A stretch of 64,000 nt of DNA from Paenibacillus hunanensis (GCF_014645615.1 NZ_BMMB01000004.1:186001-250000); one strand, 5' to 3'. Positions 25,928 through 35,133 are shown, numbered from the stretch's first letter. Notes: generated by a model from the letters alone, not told the origin. Program-made: numbers and translations.

Positions 25928-27328
25928 ATGTCTCAACATGGAAACCCGACCGATATCGCAATGCCACAGCTGGCAGAATCGCTCGTATCTGCAACAATTG
26001 CCAAATGGCTCAAAAAGCCCGGTGACCCGGTCGATCAATACGAGCCAATCTGTGAAGTGATTACCGATAAAGTCAATGCCGAGATTCCATCCGTTATGGA
26101 AGGAACAATGGGCGAATTGCTCGCAGCGGAAGGACAGGAGGTGGCTGTAGGCGAGATTATCTGTCGCATTTACGGTGAAGGAACTGCTCAGTCATCAGCA
26201 CCGAGTGAACCAGCCGCTCCAGTGAATACACCAGCGGCATCGGCTCCAGCATCACAACCGACTGCCACTCCAGCACGTCCAGCGGCGAGTGCAGGAAATC
26301 AAGGTATGGCAGGACGCTATTCTCCAGCCGTACAATCGCTGGCAGCTGAGCACGGACTTGATCTATCCCTAATCACCGGTACAGGTGCAGGTGGACGCGT
26401 TACTCGTCGTGATGTACTGAAAGCACTGGAAAATGGAACAGCAACGCCAGCGGCAGCTCCTGCGGTAACGCAAGCTTCAGCCGCTATAGCAACACCTGCT
26501 GCATCTGCTGCTTTCGGTGCGGCTCAGCCATCTGCTGCGGATTATGCTGTACGTAATTCTGGTATTCACCTGAGTGAAACGCCAGCGATTCCGAAGATTG
26601 AGCTGGAGCAGAGCGATAATGCAAGCGGACGCGGCGAGCATATGATCGATGTAACGCCACTTCGTAACGCGATCGCTCGTAATATGCGTCAGAGCGTATC
26701 GGAAATTCCGCACGCGTGGACAATGATTGAAGTTGACGTTACGAACCTCGTAATGCTGCGCAATAAGCTAAAAGATGAATTCAAACGTAGTGAAGGCATT
26801 ACATTAACGTATCTGCCGTTCTTGATCAAAGCCGTTGTAAATGCAATCAAGGATTACCCGATTATGAACTCGGTCTGGGCAGTTGATAAAATTATCGTTA
26901 AACGCGATATTAATGTGTCTCTTGCCGTCGGAACTGAGGATTCGGTAATGACACCGGTCATTCAACGTGCTGATCAGAAAAATATCGCTGGACTGGCACA
27001 CGAGATCGATGATCTAGCTCGTCGTACACGCGAAGGTAAGCTCAAGCTGGACGATATGCAGGGCGGTACATTTACAGTCAACAATACCGGCTCATTCGGT
27101 TCGGTACTGTCTTACCCGATCATTAACTATCCGCAAGCAGCGATTCTAACATTTGAATCGATTGTGAAGCGTCCCGTTGTGATCAATGATATGATCGGTG
27201 TCCGTTCCATGGTTAACCTGTGTATGTCGCTGGATCACCGTATTCTAGACGGCGTCATTTGTGGACGCTTCCTGCAACGCGTGAAGGATAATCTGGAAGG
27301 CTACGGTATGGATACGAAGCTGTATTAA
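25928..27328 (+). CDS. bkdB: Branched-chain 2-oxoacid dehydrogenase E2 (dihydrolipoyl acyltransferase)
   Basis: The 466-residue protein has three domains in order: a lipoyl domain with the lipoylated Lys48 in 'EVITDKVNAEIPS', an Ala/Pro-rich linker (about 85-128), a peripheral-subunit-binding domain ('YSPAVQSLAAEHGLDLSLI', about 130-168), a second Ala/Pro linker, and the acyltransferase core ending with the catalytic 'SLDHRILDGV' (His437, Asp441). GTG/ATG choice: ATG 25928 follows CAGGAGTG. It needs lipoate supplied by the lipB gene just downstream. Confidence 0.95.
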   Translation: MSQHGNPTDIAMPQLAESLVSATIAKWLKKPGDPVDQYEPICEVITDKVNAEIPSVMEGTMGELLAAEGQEVAVGEIICRIYGEGTAQSSAPSEPAAPVNTPAASAPASQPTATPARPAASAGNQGMAGRYSPAVQSLAAEHGLDLSLITGTGAGGRVTRRDVLKALENGTATPAAAPAVTQASAAIATPAASAAFGAAQPSAADYAVRNSGIHLSETPAIPKIELEQSDNASGRGEHMIDVTPLRNAIARNMRQSVSEIPHAWTMIEVDVTNLVMLRNKLKDEFKRSEGITLTYLPFLIKAVVNAIKDYPIMNSVWAVDKIIVKRDINVSLAVGTEDSVMTPVIQRADQKNIAGLAHEIDDLARRTREGKLKLDDMQGGTFTVNNTGSFGSVLSYPIINYPQAAILTFESIVKRPVVINDMIGVRSMVNLCMSLDHRILDGVICGRFLQRVKDNLEGYGMDTKLY

Positions 27329-27431
27329 GGTGAAGTTGTATTCGCCTTGCAGGTGAGTTACATTTAATAGAGTGTAGAATATTACGATGTAGACATCGTG
27401 CAAGTGCATCATCATAGCGGAATAGACATGC

Positions 27432-27470
27432 AAAAGGTTGACAGCCCCGCGGCTTTGTCGACCTTTTGCT
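27432..27470 (+). terminator. Intrinsic terminator after bkdB
   Basis: AAAAGGTTGAC (27432-27442) pairs with GTCGACCTTTT (27457-27467) with one G-U pair around a GC-rich inner part, followed by T residues. Confidence 0.8.
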
Positions 27471-27525
27471 TATCCATCCGACATTCAATGAATTTGTGCA
27501 TAACCGGGAAAAGGAGTGCTTCATC

Positions 27526-28239
27526 ATGAGTTCGATTATTCACGTATCCTATACCCCTCTGATGGAATACGCAGCGGCATGGGACAAGCAAAAGGAGCTG
27601 GTGCAGGCTGTCGATACAGGCGATGGAGGCGAGCAGCTATTGTTACTCCAGCATCCGCCAACGTATACGATTGGCTCACAGCGCCATCCAGAGCATCTGC
27701 TGTGGAGTGAAGAAGAGCTGAAGGAGCGTGGTATCGCTCTATTTCAGATCGATCGCGGAGGGGACATTACATATCATGGGCCAGGGCAATTGGTCGGTTA
27801 TCCGATCTTGCTGCTGGATACATCCAGAGGCATGGACCCGCACCGCTACCTGCGCACACTGGAGCAGGTTATTATTGACTATCTGGCAGAGCAGGGTATT
27901 GAAGCTGGACGCAAAGAAGCCTACACCGGTGTATGGGTAGGCGATCTGAAAATTGCTGCGATTGGCATCAAGTTCAATAAGTGCCGCAGTCGACGCGGAT
28001 TTATTACAAGCCATGGCTTTGCCTTCAATATCGCCTCTGGCATTGAGCAGCAAGGTTTTTCTGGTATTATTCCGTGCGGGATCGAAGAGTATGGGGTTAC
28101 CTCATTAGAGGATATAACCGGCCGTGCGTATGACATTCGCCAGGTTGCGAACGAGATCGTTCCGCATTTTGCACGTCATTTTGGCTACGAACAGCCGGAA
28201 TGGGGCGCAACCCTTACAGAAAAGGCTGAGCAAGAGTGA
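27526..28239 (+). CDS. lipB: Octanoyl-[acyl carrier protein]:protein octanoyltransferase LipB
   Basis: The 237-residue enzyme moves octanoate from acyl carrier protein to lipoyl domains, the first step of lipoate assembly. The family motif 'RGGDITYHGPGQLVGYPI' is at about residues 80-98, the conserved Lys149 is in 'AAIGIKF', and the acyl-thioester Cys184 is in 'IIPCGIEEYGVTS'. ATG 27526 follows AAAAGGAG; a longer frame to 27466 overlaps the terminator. B. subtilis uses the unrelated LipM, so a LipB here is a lineage difference. Its 3' end overlaps a micro-gene on the opposite strand. The location next to bkdB fits supply of lipoate to that E2. Confidence 0.92.
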   Translation: MSSIIHVSYTPLMEYAAAWDKQKELVQAVDTGDGGEQLLLLQHPPTYTIGSQRHPEHLLWSEEELKERGIALFQIDRGGDITYHGPGQLVGYPILLLDTSRGMDPHRYLRTLEQVIIDYLAEQGIEAGRKEAYTGVWVGDLKIAAIGIKFNKCRSRRGFITSHGFAFNIASGIEQQGFSGIIPCGIEEYGVTSLEDITGRAYDIRQVANEIVPHFARHFGYEQPEWGATLTEKAEQE

Positions 28240-28309
28240 AAATGACCGAGCCGATCATGGCGATCAGCATCACATAAATGAAGACTTTAAACCATTTTTT
28301 CTGTTGCAT
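28214..28309 (-). CDS. Prli42-type stressosome-associated membrane micro-protein (31 residues)
   Basis: On the minus strand AAAGGAG precedes an ATG at 28309. The product begins 'MQQKKWFKVFIYVMLIAMIG' and continues 'SVIFTLAQPFL', matching the short Firmicutes Prli42 family: a basic N-terminus, the 'VYVMLIxM' core and one membrane helix. In Listeria Prli42 anchors the stressosome to the membrane. The gene is convergent with lipB and overlaps its last 26 bases. It is far below the usual length cut-off and is easily missed. No stressosome genes are in the window. Confidence 0.75.
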   Translation of the reverse strand: MQQKKWFKVFIYVMLIAMIGSVIFTLAQPFL

Positions 28310-28516
28310 AAGCTGAACTCCTTTGCATCTCAATCTTATTCATGCATGTACAGGGGCAATCCGCACGATGCACATCAATCCTTATCATAACGTGTCTATG
28401 CCTTGTTTGCAAAACGATAGCTGCGTCTATCATGTGAACAAACGGTAGCGATACCGACATATCGGTTATATACGTTGTAGCGAGGCATTTGTTTTCAAAA
28501 AAAGGAGCGTATTATC

Positions 28517-29650
28517 GTGGTTAATCAAAGCAGATTAGTTGAACAATTTTTGGAGCTTGTACAAATCGATAGCGAAACGAAAAATGAACGCCTCATTGCG
28601 GATCATTTGACCGAGAAATTACTTGCGCTGGGCTTTACCGTTGTGGAGGACGAATCCGCTGCGAAAACCGGACATGGCGCAGGTAATCTGATCGCAACGC
28701 TCGCACCAAATACGGATCAGCCGATCCCTAAAATCTTTTTCACTACCCATATGGATACCGTAAAACCAGGTATCGGCATTCAGCCCGTCATTGACGAGCA
28801 GGGCTGGATTACCAGTGCTGGCGATACGATTCTGGGTGCAGACGATAAAGCAGGCGTTGCTGCACTGTTCGAGCTGGTGCATGTATTGAAAGAACAGCAG
28901 ATTCCGCACGGACAGATTCAGTTTGTCATTACCGCAGGTGAAGAATCCGGCTTGATGGGTGCGCGTGCGATGGAGCGTTCACTGCTGGATGCTGAATTTG
29001 GCTATGCGATTGATTCGAATGGAGCAGTGGGCACGATTGCGGTAGCTGCACCAACACAGGCGCGTATTATTATGGAGATCTTCGGCAAATCTGCTCATGC
29101 AGGTGTGAATCCAGAAGATGGCATCAGTGCCATTCAGGTTGCAGGTAAAGCGATCTCGCGTATGAAGCTGGGACGTATCGATCACGAAACGACAGCGAAC
29201 ATCGGCAGTTTTGAAGGTGGCGGCGCGACGAATGTTGTATGCGATTATGCGAAGCTGCAAGCAGAGGCACGCAGTCTTGTCCATGAGAAGGTAGAAGTAC
29301 AGATTGCGGCGATGAAGGAATCGTTGGAAGCGACCTGTGCTGATTTTGGTGCGACCTGCAAATTCCAGAGCATTATCGTGTATCCGGGCTTCAAGTTTAC
29401 TGAGGAGGATGCGGTCGTACAGCTGGCGCAGCGGGCTTCAGCGAATCTGGGACTGCCGAATGACATTTTCCATACAGGTGGCGGTAGTGACGCGAATATT
29501 TTCAACGGAATGGGTGTACCAACTGCGAATCTGGCAGTAGGCTATGAGAATATCCATACAACAAGTGAGCGTATTCATCGGGACGAATTGATTAACGCGG
29601 CGCGTCTTGTTATTGAAATTGTACGCGAAACTGGCAAGCTGAACAGTTGA
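28517..29650 (+). CDS. M20-family peptidase (peptidase T-like, YqjE type)
   Basis: The 377-residue metallopeptidase has the M20 ligand set: 'FTTHMDTVKPG' (His78, Asp80), 'LGADDKAGVAAL' (bridging Asp), 'TAGEESGLMGA' (catalytic and metal Glu), an aspartate in 'YAIDSNG', and 'GGGSDANIFNGMGV' with a final His in 'IHTTSER'. The dimerisation domain occupies about residues 180-290. B. subtilis yqjE, an annotated peptidase T-like protein, lies near the bkd operon in the same order. GTG 28517 follows AAAGGAG by nine bases. The peptide substrate is not known. Confidence 0.88.
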   Translation: MVNQSRLVEQFLELVQIDSETKNERLIADHLTEKLLALGFTVVEDESAAKTGHGAGNLIATLAPNTDQPIPKIFFTTHMDTVKPGIGIQPVIDEQGWITSAGDTILGADDKAGVAALFELVHVLKEQQIPHGQIQFVITAGEESGLMGARAMERSLLDAEFGYAIDSNGAVGTIAVAAPTQARIIMEIFGKSAHAGVNPEDGISAIQVAGKAISRMKLGRIDHETTANIGSFEGGGATNVVCDYAKLQAEARSLVHEKVEVQIAAMKESLEATCADFGATCKFQSIIVYPGFKFTEEDAVVQLAQRASANLGLPNDIFHTGGGSDANIFNGMGVPTANLAVGYENIHTTSERIHRDELINAARLVIEIVRETGKLNS

Positions 29651-29771
29651 ACAAAGACGAATAGAATGAAGGGTATATACGATTATGTATGGCGTGTGTA
29701 TCACAATCACATGATGAATAGTATGAACATAAATTCCCGTTAACAGCGGACACCTACTCAGGAGGGATAGT

Positions 29772-30365
29772 ATGAGCGATTCAACCCGGTCTAATAATCA
29801 GTCGAAGCATCAGCCCAATCCAGCGCTGGATGAGGTAACGTTGTCAACGGAACCGATTTTTGATGGAAAAGTGATTCGAGTACAGGTGGATACTGTACGT
29901 CTACCGAATGGAGAGACAGGCAAACGAGAGATTGTACGCCATAATGGCGCGGTTGCGGTGCTTGCGATTCACAATGATCGCATGATCGTAGTTGACCAAT
30001 ATCGACAGCCACTAGGACGGACGCAGGTAGAGATTCCAGCTGGCAAGCTGGAGCCAGGTGAAGACCCGGCAGACGCGATTGCACGCGAGCTCAAGGAAGA
30101 GACAGGCTATACCGCGAAGGAATTGAAGCTGCTGTATTCCTTTTACACATCGCCGGGCTTTGCCGATGAACTAATTCATCTGTATCTGGCGGATGAGCTG
30201 GAGCAGGGAGAGGCACAGCTGGATGAGGATGAGTTTTTGGAAATGAGCGCTATTACGCTGGAAGAAGCATACGAGCAGATTCGCGCCGGACGGATCAGCG
30301 ATGCGAAGACGATCATGGCTGTGCAGGCATGGCATTTGATCAAGCAGGGCGTAGAGCCGAAGTAA
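29772..30365 (+). CDS. nudF: ADP-ribose pyrophosphatase (Nudix)
   Basis: The 197-residue protein contains the full Nudix box, starting at Gly91 in 'GKLEPGEDPADAIARELKEE' and ending 'TGYT', preceded by 'YRQPLGRTQVEIPAG', the pattern of ADP-ribose hydrolases (YqkG/NudF). It converts ADP-ribose to AMP and ribose 5-phosphate. An AGGAGGGA site precedes the ATG. The stop overlaps the ATG of the endonuclease Q gene. In Bacillales nudF lies upstream of spoIIM and fur; spoIIM is missing here. Confidence 0.92.
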   Translation: MSDSTRSNNQSKHQPNPALDEVTLSTEPIFDGKVIRVQVDTVRLPNGETGKREIVRHNGAVAVLAIHNDRMIVVDQYRQPLGRTQVEIPAGKLEPGEDPADAIARELKEETGYTAKELKLLYSFYTSPGFADELIHLYLADELEQGEAQLDEDEFLEMSAITLEEAYEQIRAGRISDAKTIMAVQAWHLIKQGVEPK

Positions 30366-31609
30366 TGAAGGATTCCATGCCATCGGCAGAGCTGCTGTCC
30401 GGTATAAACACATACAGTGAACATACTGTGCAGCTACAGCAGGTGTATGCCGATCTGCACATTCATATTGGCCGTAGTGAGGATGGGCAGCCAGTTAAGA
30501 TTAGTGGTAGCCGCAATCTGACCTTTGCCAATATCGCCAAGGAAGCTTCTGAGCGCAAAGGGATTGGATTGATTGGCATTATCGATTGTCATTCTCCTGG
30601 CGTACGTGCGGATATTCGCACCTTAATCGCTACTGGAGAAATGAGTGAGCTGCCTGGTGGCGGTATTCGCTATCGAGATACGACCATTCTGCTCGGGTCG
30701 GAGATTGAGATTCGTGAGCCAGGCCAGCAGGAATGCCATGTGCTGGTATATTTCCGTGATCTGGAGCGGATGGATGATTTTGCAGAGTGGATGCGTACAC
30801 GGATGAAAAATATCCAGCTTAGCTCGCAGCGTCTGCATACGACGTATCGCGAGCTACAGCAGCAGACGAAGCAGCGTGGCGGTCTCTTTATGCCTGCGCA
30901 TATGTTCACGCCACACAAAGGCATTTATGGTAGTGTAACCGCACATATGAGTGATGTGTTTGATCTGGAGCTGGTGGATGGCGGAGAGCTAGGGTTGAGT
31001 GCGGATACGACAATGGCGGGCTATATTAGCGAGCTGGATCGTTATCCGCTATTCACGAATTCGGATGCCCATTCACTTGGCAAAATTGGACGCGAGTACA
31101 ATGTGCTTCGGATGAAAGAGGCAAGCTTTGATGGCTTGCTTGGCGTGCTACATGGGAATGAAGGGGCGCATATTGAAGCCAATTATGGACTCGACCCGCG
31201 ACTTGGAAAATATCATCGAACCTATTGCCGGAACTGTGAGCATATTATTCATGAATCCGGAGCTGTGCTAGAGCGCTGTCCGTACTGCGGTAGCACGCAG
31301 CTAACGATTGGTGTACTGGATCGGGTGCTGCATATCGCTGATCGGTCGCAGCCGGAGCCGCCTGCGGATCGCCCGCCGTATCGTTATCAGGTGCCGCTAT
31401 CCTTTATCCCAGGACTTGGCCCTGCGAGAATGAATCGGTTGCTGGAAGTGTTCGGCACAGAGATGGCAATATTACATCGTTCGTCCGCATCCGAGCTAGA
31501 AGCAGTAGTTGGTAAGGAGATCGCCAACTATATCGTACTGGCACGCGAAGGTCGCCTGACGCTCAGTGCCGGTGGTGGTGGCGCGTATGGTAAGGTTGTC
31601 ACCGGCTAG
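30365..31609 (+). CDS. Endonuclease Q-family protein
   Basis: The 414-residue protein has an N-terminal PHP-like metal-binding domain ('YADLHIHIGRS', 'GLIGIIDCHSPG', 'FTNSDAHSLGKIGRE'), a four-Cys zinc finger ('YCRNCEHIIHESGAVLERCP' and following 'YCG', about residues 286-310), and C-terminal helix-hairpin-helix ('FIPGLGPARMNRLLEVFG'). This is the layout of endonuclease Q, which cuts 5' of deaminated bases in archaea and some Firmicutes. ATG 30365 overlaps the nudF stop; coupling with a nucleotide-sanitising Nudix enzyme makes sense for damage control. Activity here is inferred. Confidence 0.85.
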   Translation: MKDSMPSAELLSGINTYSEHTVQLQQVYADLHIHIGRSEDGQPVKISGSRNLTFANIAKEASERKGIGLIGIIDCHSPGVRADIRTLIATGEMSELPGGGIRYRDTTILLGSEIEIREPGQQECHVLVYFRDLERMDDFAEWMRTRMKNIQLSSQRLHTTYRELQQQTKQRGGLFMPAHMFTPHKGIYGSVTAHMSDVFDLELVDGGELGLSADTTMAGYISELDRYPLFTNSDAHSLGKIGREYNVLRMKEASFDGLLGVLHGNEGAHIEANYGLDPRLGKYHRTYCRNCEHIIHESGAVLERCPYCGSTQLTIGVLDRVLHIADRSQPEPPADRPPYRYQVPLSFIPGLGPARMNRLLEVFGTEMAILHRSSASELEAVVGKEIANYIVLAREGRLTLSAGGGGAYGKVVTG

Positions 31610-31742
31610 TCGATCAATTCAGATATTACTGGTATTTCAGGTTCTTTTCCAAGGATGAGGATGGTCGGAGGATCAACGTTATATGGCATAGGTTGATGTT
31701 TTGCCTTCAGGCAACAACAGTTTGTATCAGTTGCTAAAACGT

Positions 31743-31772
31743 TTGACTTTAACTTCATAATCCCCCTATAAT
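31743..31772 (+). promoter_or_regulatory. Promoter of fur
   Basis: TTGACT (31743-31748) and TATAAT (31767-31772) with an 18-base spacer lie about 55 bases upstream of fur. Bases 31610-31742 hold nothing else; this short gap is where spoIIM sits in relatives. Confidence 0.7.
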
Positions 31773-31825
31773 AATTGGAGTGAGCATTTCAGCGATGCAG
31801 TGATTTCCACAGGGGGAGGGCAAAA

Positions 31826-32296
31826 ATGGAAGCACGGATCGATAAAATTAAACATCAGCTACAATCCAAAGGTTACAAATTAACACCCCAGCGGGAAGCT
31901 ACCGTGCGAGTGCTCCTTGAGAACGAAGAAGATCATCTGAGTGCCGAGGACGTATTCATGCTCGTGAAGCAAAAAGCTCCCGAAATCGGTCTGGCTACCG
32001 TATACCGTACCCTTGAGCTTTTGAGTGAACTGCATGTCGTGGAGAAGATTAACTTTGGCGACGGCGTAGCGCGTTACGATCTGCGTACCGATACGAGCAA
32101 GCACCACCATCATCATCTAATCTGCGTACAATGTGGCAGCATGGATGAGATTCGTGAGGATTGGCTTGGACCGCTTGAAGAACGGCTGGATAAGGAATTT
32201 GACTTTGCTGTTCTTGACCATCGTCTGGACTTTTACGGCATCTGTCACCGCTGCAAAGACAAGGAAAACGGCGAGAACGGTGCAACAGACAAGTAA
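31826..32296 (+). CDS. fur: Ferric uptake regulator Fur
   Basis: The 156-residue metalloregulator has an N-terminal winged helix ('LTPQREATVRVLLENEEDHL', 'ATVYRTLELL') and the metal-binding motif of five consecutive His at 93-97 followed by Cys101-x2-Cys104 ('LICVQCG') and a second Cys pair 'GICHRCKD' near residue 140. Position directly upstream of xerD matches B. subtilis fur rather than perR or zur. It represses iron-uptake genes when Fe2+ is bound; the iron permease at the end of the window is a likely target. Confidence 0.92.
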   Translation: MEARIDKIKHQLQSKGYKLTPQREATVRVLLENEEDHLSAEDVFMLVKQKAPEIGLATVYRTLELLSELHVVEKINFGDGVARYDLRTDTSKHHHHHLICVQCGSMDEIREDWLGPLEERLDKEFDFAVLDHRLDFYGICHRCKDKENGENGATDK

Positions 32297-32403
32297 GCTT
32301 CGTATAGCCACATGAATGATTATGCTGCTAGGCTCCTTGATTACAAAGCCATATGGCAGCAGCATCATGAGGCGATATAACTGAATAGATCATTTGGATA
32401 CCA

Positions 32404-32447
32404 GAGACTCTCGCCCGATAATATGGCTGTTCGGGAGAGGGTCTTTT
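32404..32447 (+). terminator. Intrinsic terminator after fur
   Basis: GACTCTCGCCCGA pairs with TCGGGAGAGGGTC around a 12-base loop, followed by TTTTT. The remaining bases up to xerD (32448-32660) contain no clear element except the GAGGAGG binding site. Confidence 0.75.
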
Positions 32448-32677
32448 TGACGCAGTAGGTGTATGCTGGAAGCCTGATGGTGATGCGGTATACATTGCTT
32501 TTACATAATCCGATGAAATTGCATCGTGTCCGCAGATTGGGCATGGTGCGCTAACGATATAATATGTAACGGTCTGAAGGTGACAGCCAGCCGACAGCCC
32601 ATTGCCAGAACGGATTTGCCCTATGCTGGCAAATTCGATCGTGTCTGTAGCCCAGACGCAGAGGAGGCTGATTGATA

Positions 32678-33577
32678 ATGAAAGAATACTTAGAGCAGTT
32701 TATTCGTTACCTGACAGAAGAGAAAGGGCTTTCACGAAATACGCTGGAATCGTATCATCGTGATTTGAGCCAGTTTATCGAGTTTGCGCATCAGCGTGAC
32801 ATTATGATGCCAGACCAAATTCGCAAAACCCATATTGCGTTGTTTTTAGGCGAAATGCGCTTGATCGGTAGAGCGTCGTCTACGATTACACGTATGACGG
32901 TATCGTTACGTTCGTTTTGCCAATACCTTGTACGTGAGGGGATCATCCAGCAGGACCCATCGATCCATATGGAAGCACCGAAGGCGGAAAAACGTCTGCC
33001 ACAGGTGATGAGCGTAGGCGAGGTGGAGCAGCTGCTGGATGCACCGGATAAGCATACGGCACAGGGTCGTCGTGACCGTGCGATGCTGGAGCTACTATAT
33101 GCAACAGGCATTCGCGTATCCGAGCTGATCTCGGTCAATGTAGACGATGTACGTCTGGATTTGAAATTTTTGCGCTGTGCTAGCAATTCTGGCAAGGAGC
33201 GCATTATTCCGATCACAGGCGTAACCGTGAAGCGTATTGCTGAATATGTGCAGGATGGACGTGCTCAGCTGGTACGGGAGCGTACAGATGAAATCGCGTT
33301 ATTCGTTAATCAGCTCGGTACAAGATTAACACGTCAGGGCTTCTGGAAAATTATTAAAAAATACGCACGTGAAGCAGGTATTGAAGCGGATATTACGCCA
33401 CATACACTGCGTCATTCCTTTGCCGCGCATCTGCTGGAAAACGGCGCTGATCTGCGTTCGGTACAGGAAATGCTCGGTCATGCCGACATTTCAACCACAC
33501 AGATCTATACACGCATTTCCAAAAAGAATATGAAGGACGTGTACGAAGCGCATCATCCACGTGCCAACGCGACCTGA
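32678..33577 (+). CDS. xerD: Tyrosine recombinase XerD
   Basis: The 299-residue recombinase resolves chromosome dimers at dif with XerC. A SAM-like core-binding domain (1-90, 'YLTEEKGLSRNTLESYHRDL') is followed by the catalytic domain with Arg146 ('TGIRVSELI'), Lys173, His242 and Arg245 ('HTLRHSFAAHLLENGADLRS'), His268 ('LGHADISTTQIYT') and nucleophile Tyr277. ATG 32678 is ten bases after GAGGAGG; TTG 32672 is closer but less likely. Genes on either side (fur, pupG) match the B. subtilis order. Confidence 0.95.
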   Translation: MKEYLEQFIRYLTEEKGLSRNTLESYHRDLSQFIEFAHQRDIMMPDQIRKTHIALFLGEMRLIGRASSTITRMTVSLRSFCQYLVREGIIQQDPSIHMEAPKAEKRLPQVMSVGEVEQLLDAPDKHTAQGRRDRAMLELLYATGIRVSELISVNVDDVRLDLKFLRCASNSGKERIIPITGVTVKRIAEYVQDGRAQLVRERTDEIALFVNQLGTRLTRQGFWKIIKKYAREAGIEADITPHTLRHSFAAHLLENGADLRSVQEMLGHADISTTQIYTRISKKNMKDVYEAHHPRANAT

Positions 33578-33636
33578 TCATCTTTCTAATCTGGCTCGTT
33601 GCTGAGTAAGTAGCAGCTAACATGCAGGAGGTAGCG

Positions 33637-34071
33637 ATGAAAAAGTACAAGGATGGTGATCTGTTCACCATCCCGATGAAGGATGGCAGATGGGCAATCG
33701 GACAGGTGATATGCGCGCTACAGGACAGGTTCGATCGGGTATTTTCATTTGGTGTGCTGAGCATAGGAGAAGAACCGAAGCTGCCTGAAGAGGATCGCGA
33801 ATATATTACCTTTAAGGATAACGGTAGACATGGTCATATCTTATTCGCATCGGCAACGAATATGCGTCGTACCTGGAAAGTAGTCGGTCATCTGCCACTG
33901 ACAGAGCAAAAGCTGGCAATGCAGTGGTTTCATGTCGCTGGTGATCTGTATCATAATGATGAGTGGATTCGAAAGCTAGCGATCGAGGAGTACCCGAATT
34001 ATCCTGTGATGAGTGTAGCTGGGAATGAGCGAGTGCAGATTGTGCTTGCTGGATACGAAGCAACGTCGTAA
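33637..34071 (+). CDS. Immunity protein 26 (Imm26)-like protein
   Basis: The 144-residue product starts 'MKKYKDGDLFTIPMKDGRWA', followed by 'IGQVICAL', which fits the Imm26-type opening 'GD.F.IPL.DGR.G.G.VL'. Such proteins are predicted immunity partners of polymorphic toxins or stand-alone homologues. AGGAGG (33626-33631) precedes ATG 33637. No toxin is adjacent. The gene occupies the place of deoB (drm) between xerD and pupG in B. subtilis. The family assignment is moderate. Confidence 0.6.
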   Translation: MKKYKDGDLFTIPMKDGRWAIGQVICALQDRFDRVFSFGVLSIGEEPKLPEEDREYITFKDNGRHGHILFASATNMRRTWKVVGHLPLTEQKLAMQWFHVAGDLYHNDEWIRKLAIEEYPNYPVMSVAGNERVQIVLAGYEATS

Positions 34072-34250
34072 TCCATATTCATCATGTCACCCATCCAGAT
34101 CGATCTTGAATATTCCGTGCCGCTCTGCTTGGAGATGAACAGAGAGCTTCATAATCACATGTATTATCTATATGTACTACACATAACTATAGCTGCATTG
34201 ATTGCTCATTTTCATATGCAGTCAACAGAGGCTATTCAGGAGGAATCGTA

Positions 34251-35075
34251 ATGACAACAATTACTCAGGCAACTATTCAGGAAGCAGCATCCTACATCCG
34301 TAGCAAAAGTGACATTACACCCGAGGTAGGTCTGATTCTCGGCTCAGGACTGGGCGTACTGGCTGAATTGATCGAGGAAGGCGTAGCGATTGCTTACAGC
34401 GATATTCCGCATTTCCCTGTTTCGACAGTAGAAGGTCATGATGGTGAATTGCTGCTCGGTAACATTCAAGGTCGTCCAGTTGTTATGATGAAGGGTCGCT
34501 TCCATATGTATGAAGGCTATGGCCCAGAAGTAACCGCGTTCCCTGTACGTGTTATGAAGGAGCTTGGTGTATCAAGCTTGCTCGTAACGAATGCTGCGGG
34601 TGGTGTAAACACATCGTACCAGCCAGGCGATCTGATGGTGCTGAGCGATCACCTGAACCTGACTGGACGCAACCCATTGATCGGGCCAAACGATCCTGCA
34701 CTTGGCGTACGTTTCCCGGATCTGTCCGAAGCGTACAGCCGCCGTCTGCGTCAAGTGTTTAACGACACAGCTGCAAGTCAGGGACTGAAGGTACAAGAAG
34801 GCGTATATGCAGGTCTGCTTGGCCCTACGTATGAGACACCAGCAGAGATTCGCATGCTGCGTACACTCGGTGCGGATGCCGTAGGAATGTCTACAGTATC
34901 GGAGACGATCGTAGCGCGTCATGCTGGCATTGAAGTACTGGGTATCTCCTGTATTACGAATATGGCAGCAGGTATTCTGGATCAGCCATTGTCTCATGAT
35001 GAGGTTATGGAAACAGCAGATCGTGTACGTGATCAGTTCCTGAAGCTGGTATTGGCGATTATTCCGAAGATGTAA
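34251..35075 (+). CDS. pupG: Purine-nucleoside phosphorylase (PupG/PNP-I type)
   Basis: The 274-residue enzyme phosphorolyses guanosine and inosine to base plus ribose 1-phosphate. Motifs are 'GLILGSGLGVLAE' (phosphate site, about residues 26-38), 'VEGHDGELLLGNI', 'GRFHMYEGYGPEVTAFPVRV', 'LLVTNAAGGVNTSYQPGDLM' and 'GPTYETPAEIRMLRTLGADA' with 'VGMSTVSETIVARH'. These identify the trimeric high-molecular-type PNP family of PupG. AGGAGGAAT precedes the ATG. In B. subtilis dacF and the spoIIA operon follow; here neither is present. Confidence 0.93.
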   Translation: MTTITQATIQEAASYIRSKSDITPEVGLILGSGLGVLAELIEEGVAIAYSDIPHFPVSTVEGHDGELLLGNIQGRPVVMMKGRFHMYEGYGPEVTAFPVRVMKELGVSSLLVTNAAGGVNTSYQPGDLMVLSDHLNLTGRNPLIGPNDPALGVRFPDLSEAYSRRLRQVFNDTAASQGLKVQEGVYAGLLGPTYETPAEIRMLRTLGADAVGMSTVSETIVARHAGIEVLGISCITNMAAGILDQPLSHDEVMETADRVRDQFLKLVLAIIPKM

Positions 35076-35091
35076 GAGTTTATGTGATAAA

Positions 35092-35133
35092 GAAGGAGCC
35101 TGAATTTATGTACCATTTCAGGCTCCTTTTTTA
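35092..35133 (+). terminator. Intrinsic terminator after pupG
   Basis: AAGGAGCCTGAA pairs with TTCAGGCTCC followed by TTTTTTAT. Strong and immediately after the stop codon. Confidence 0.9.
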
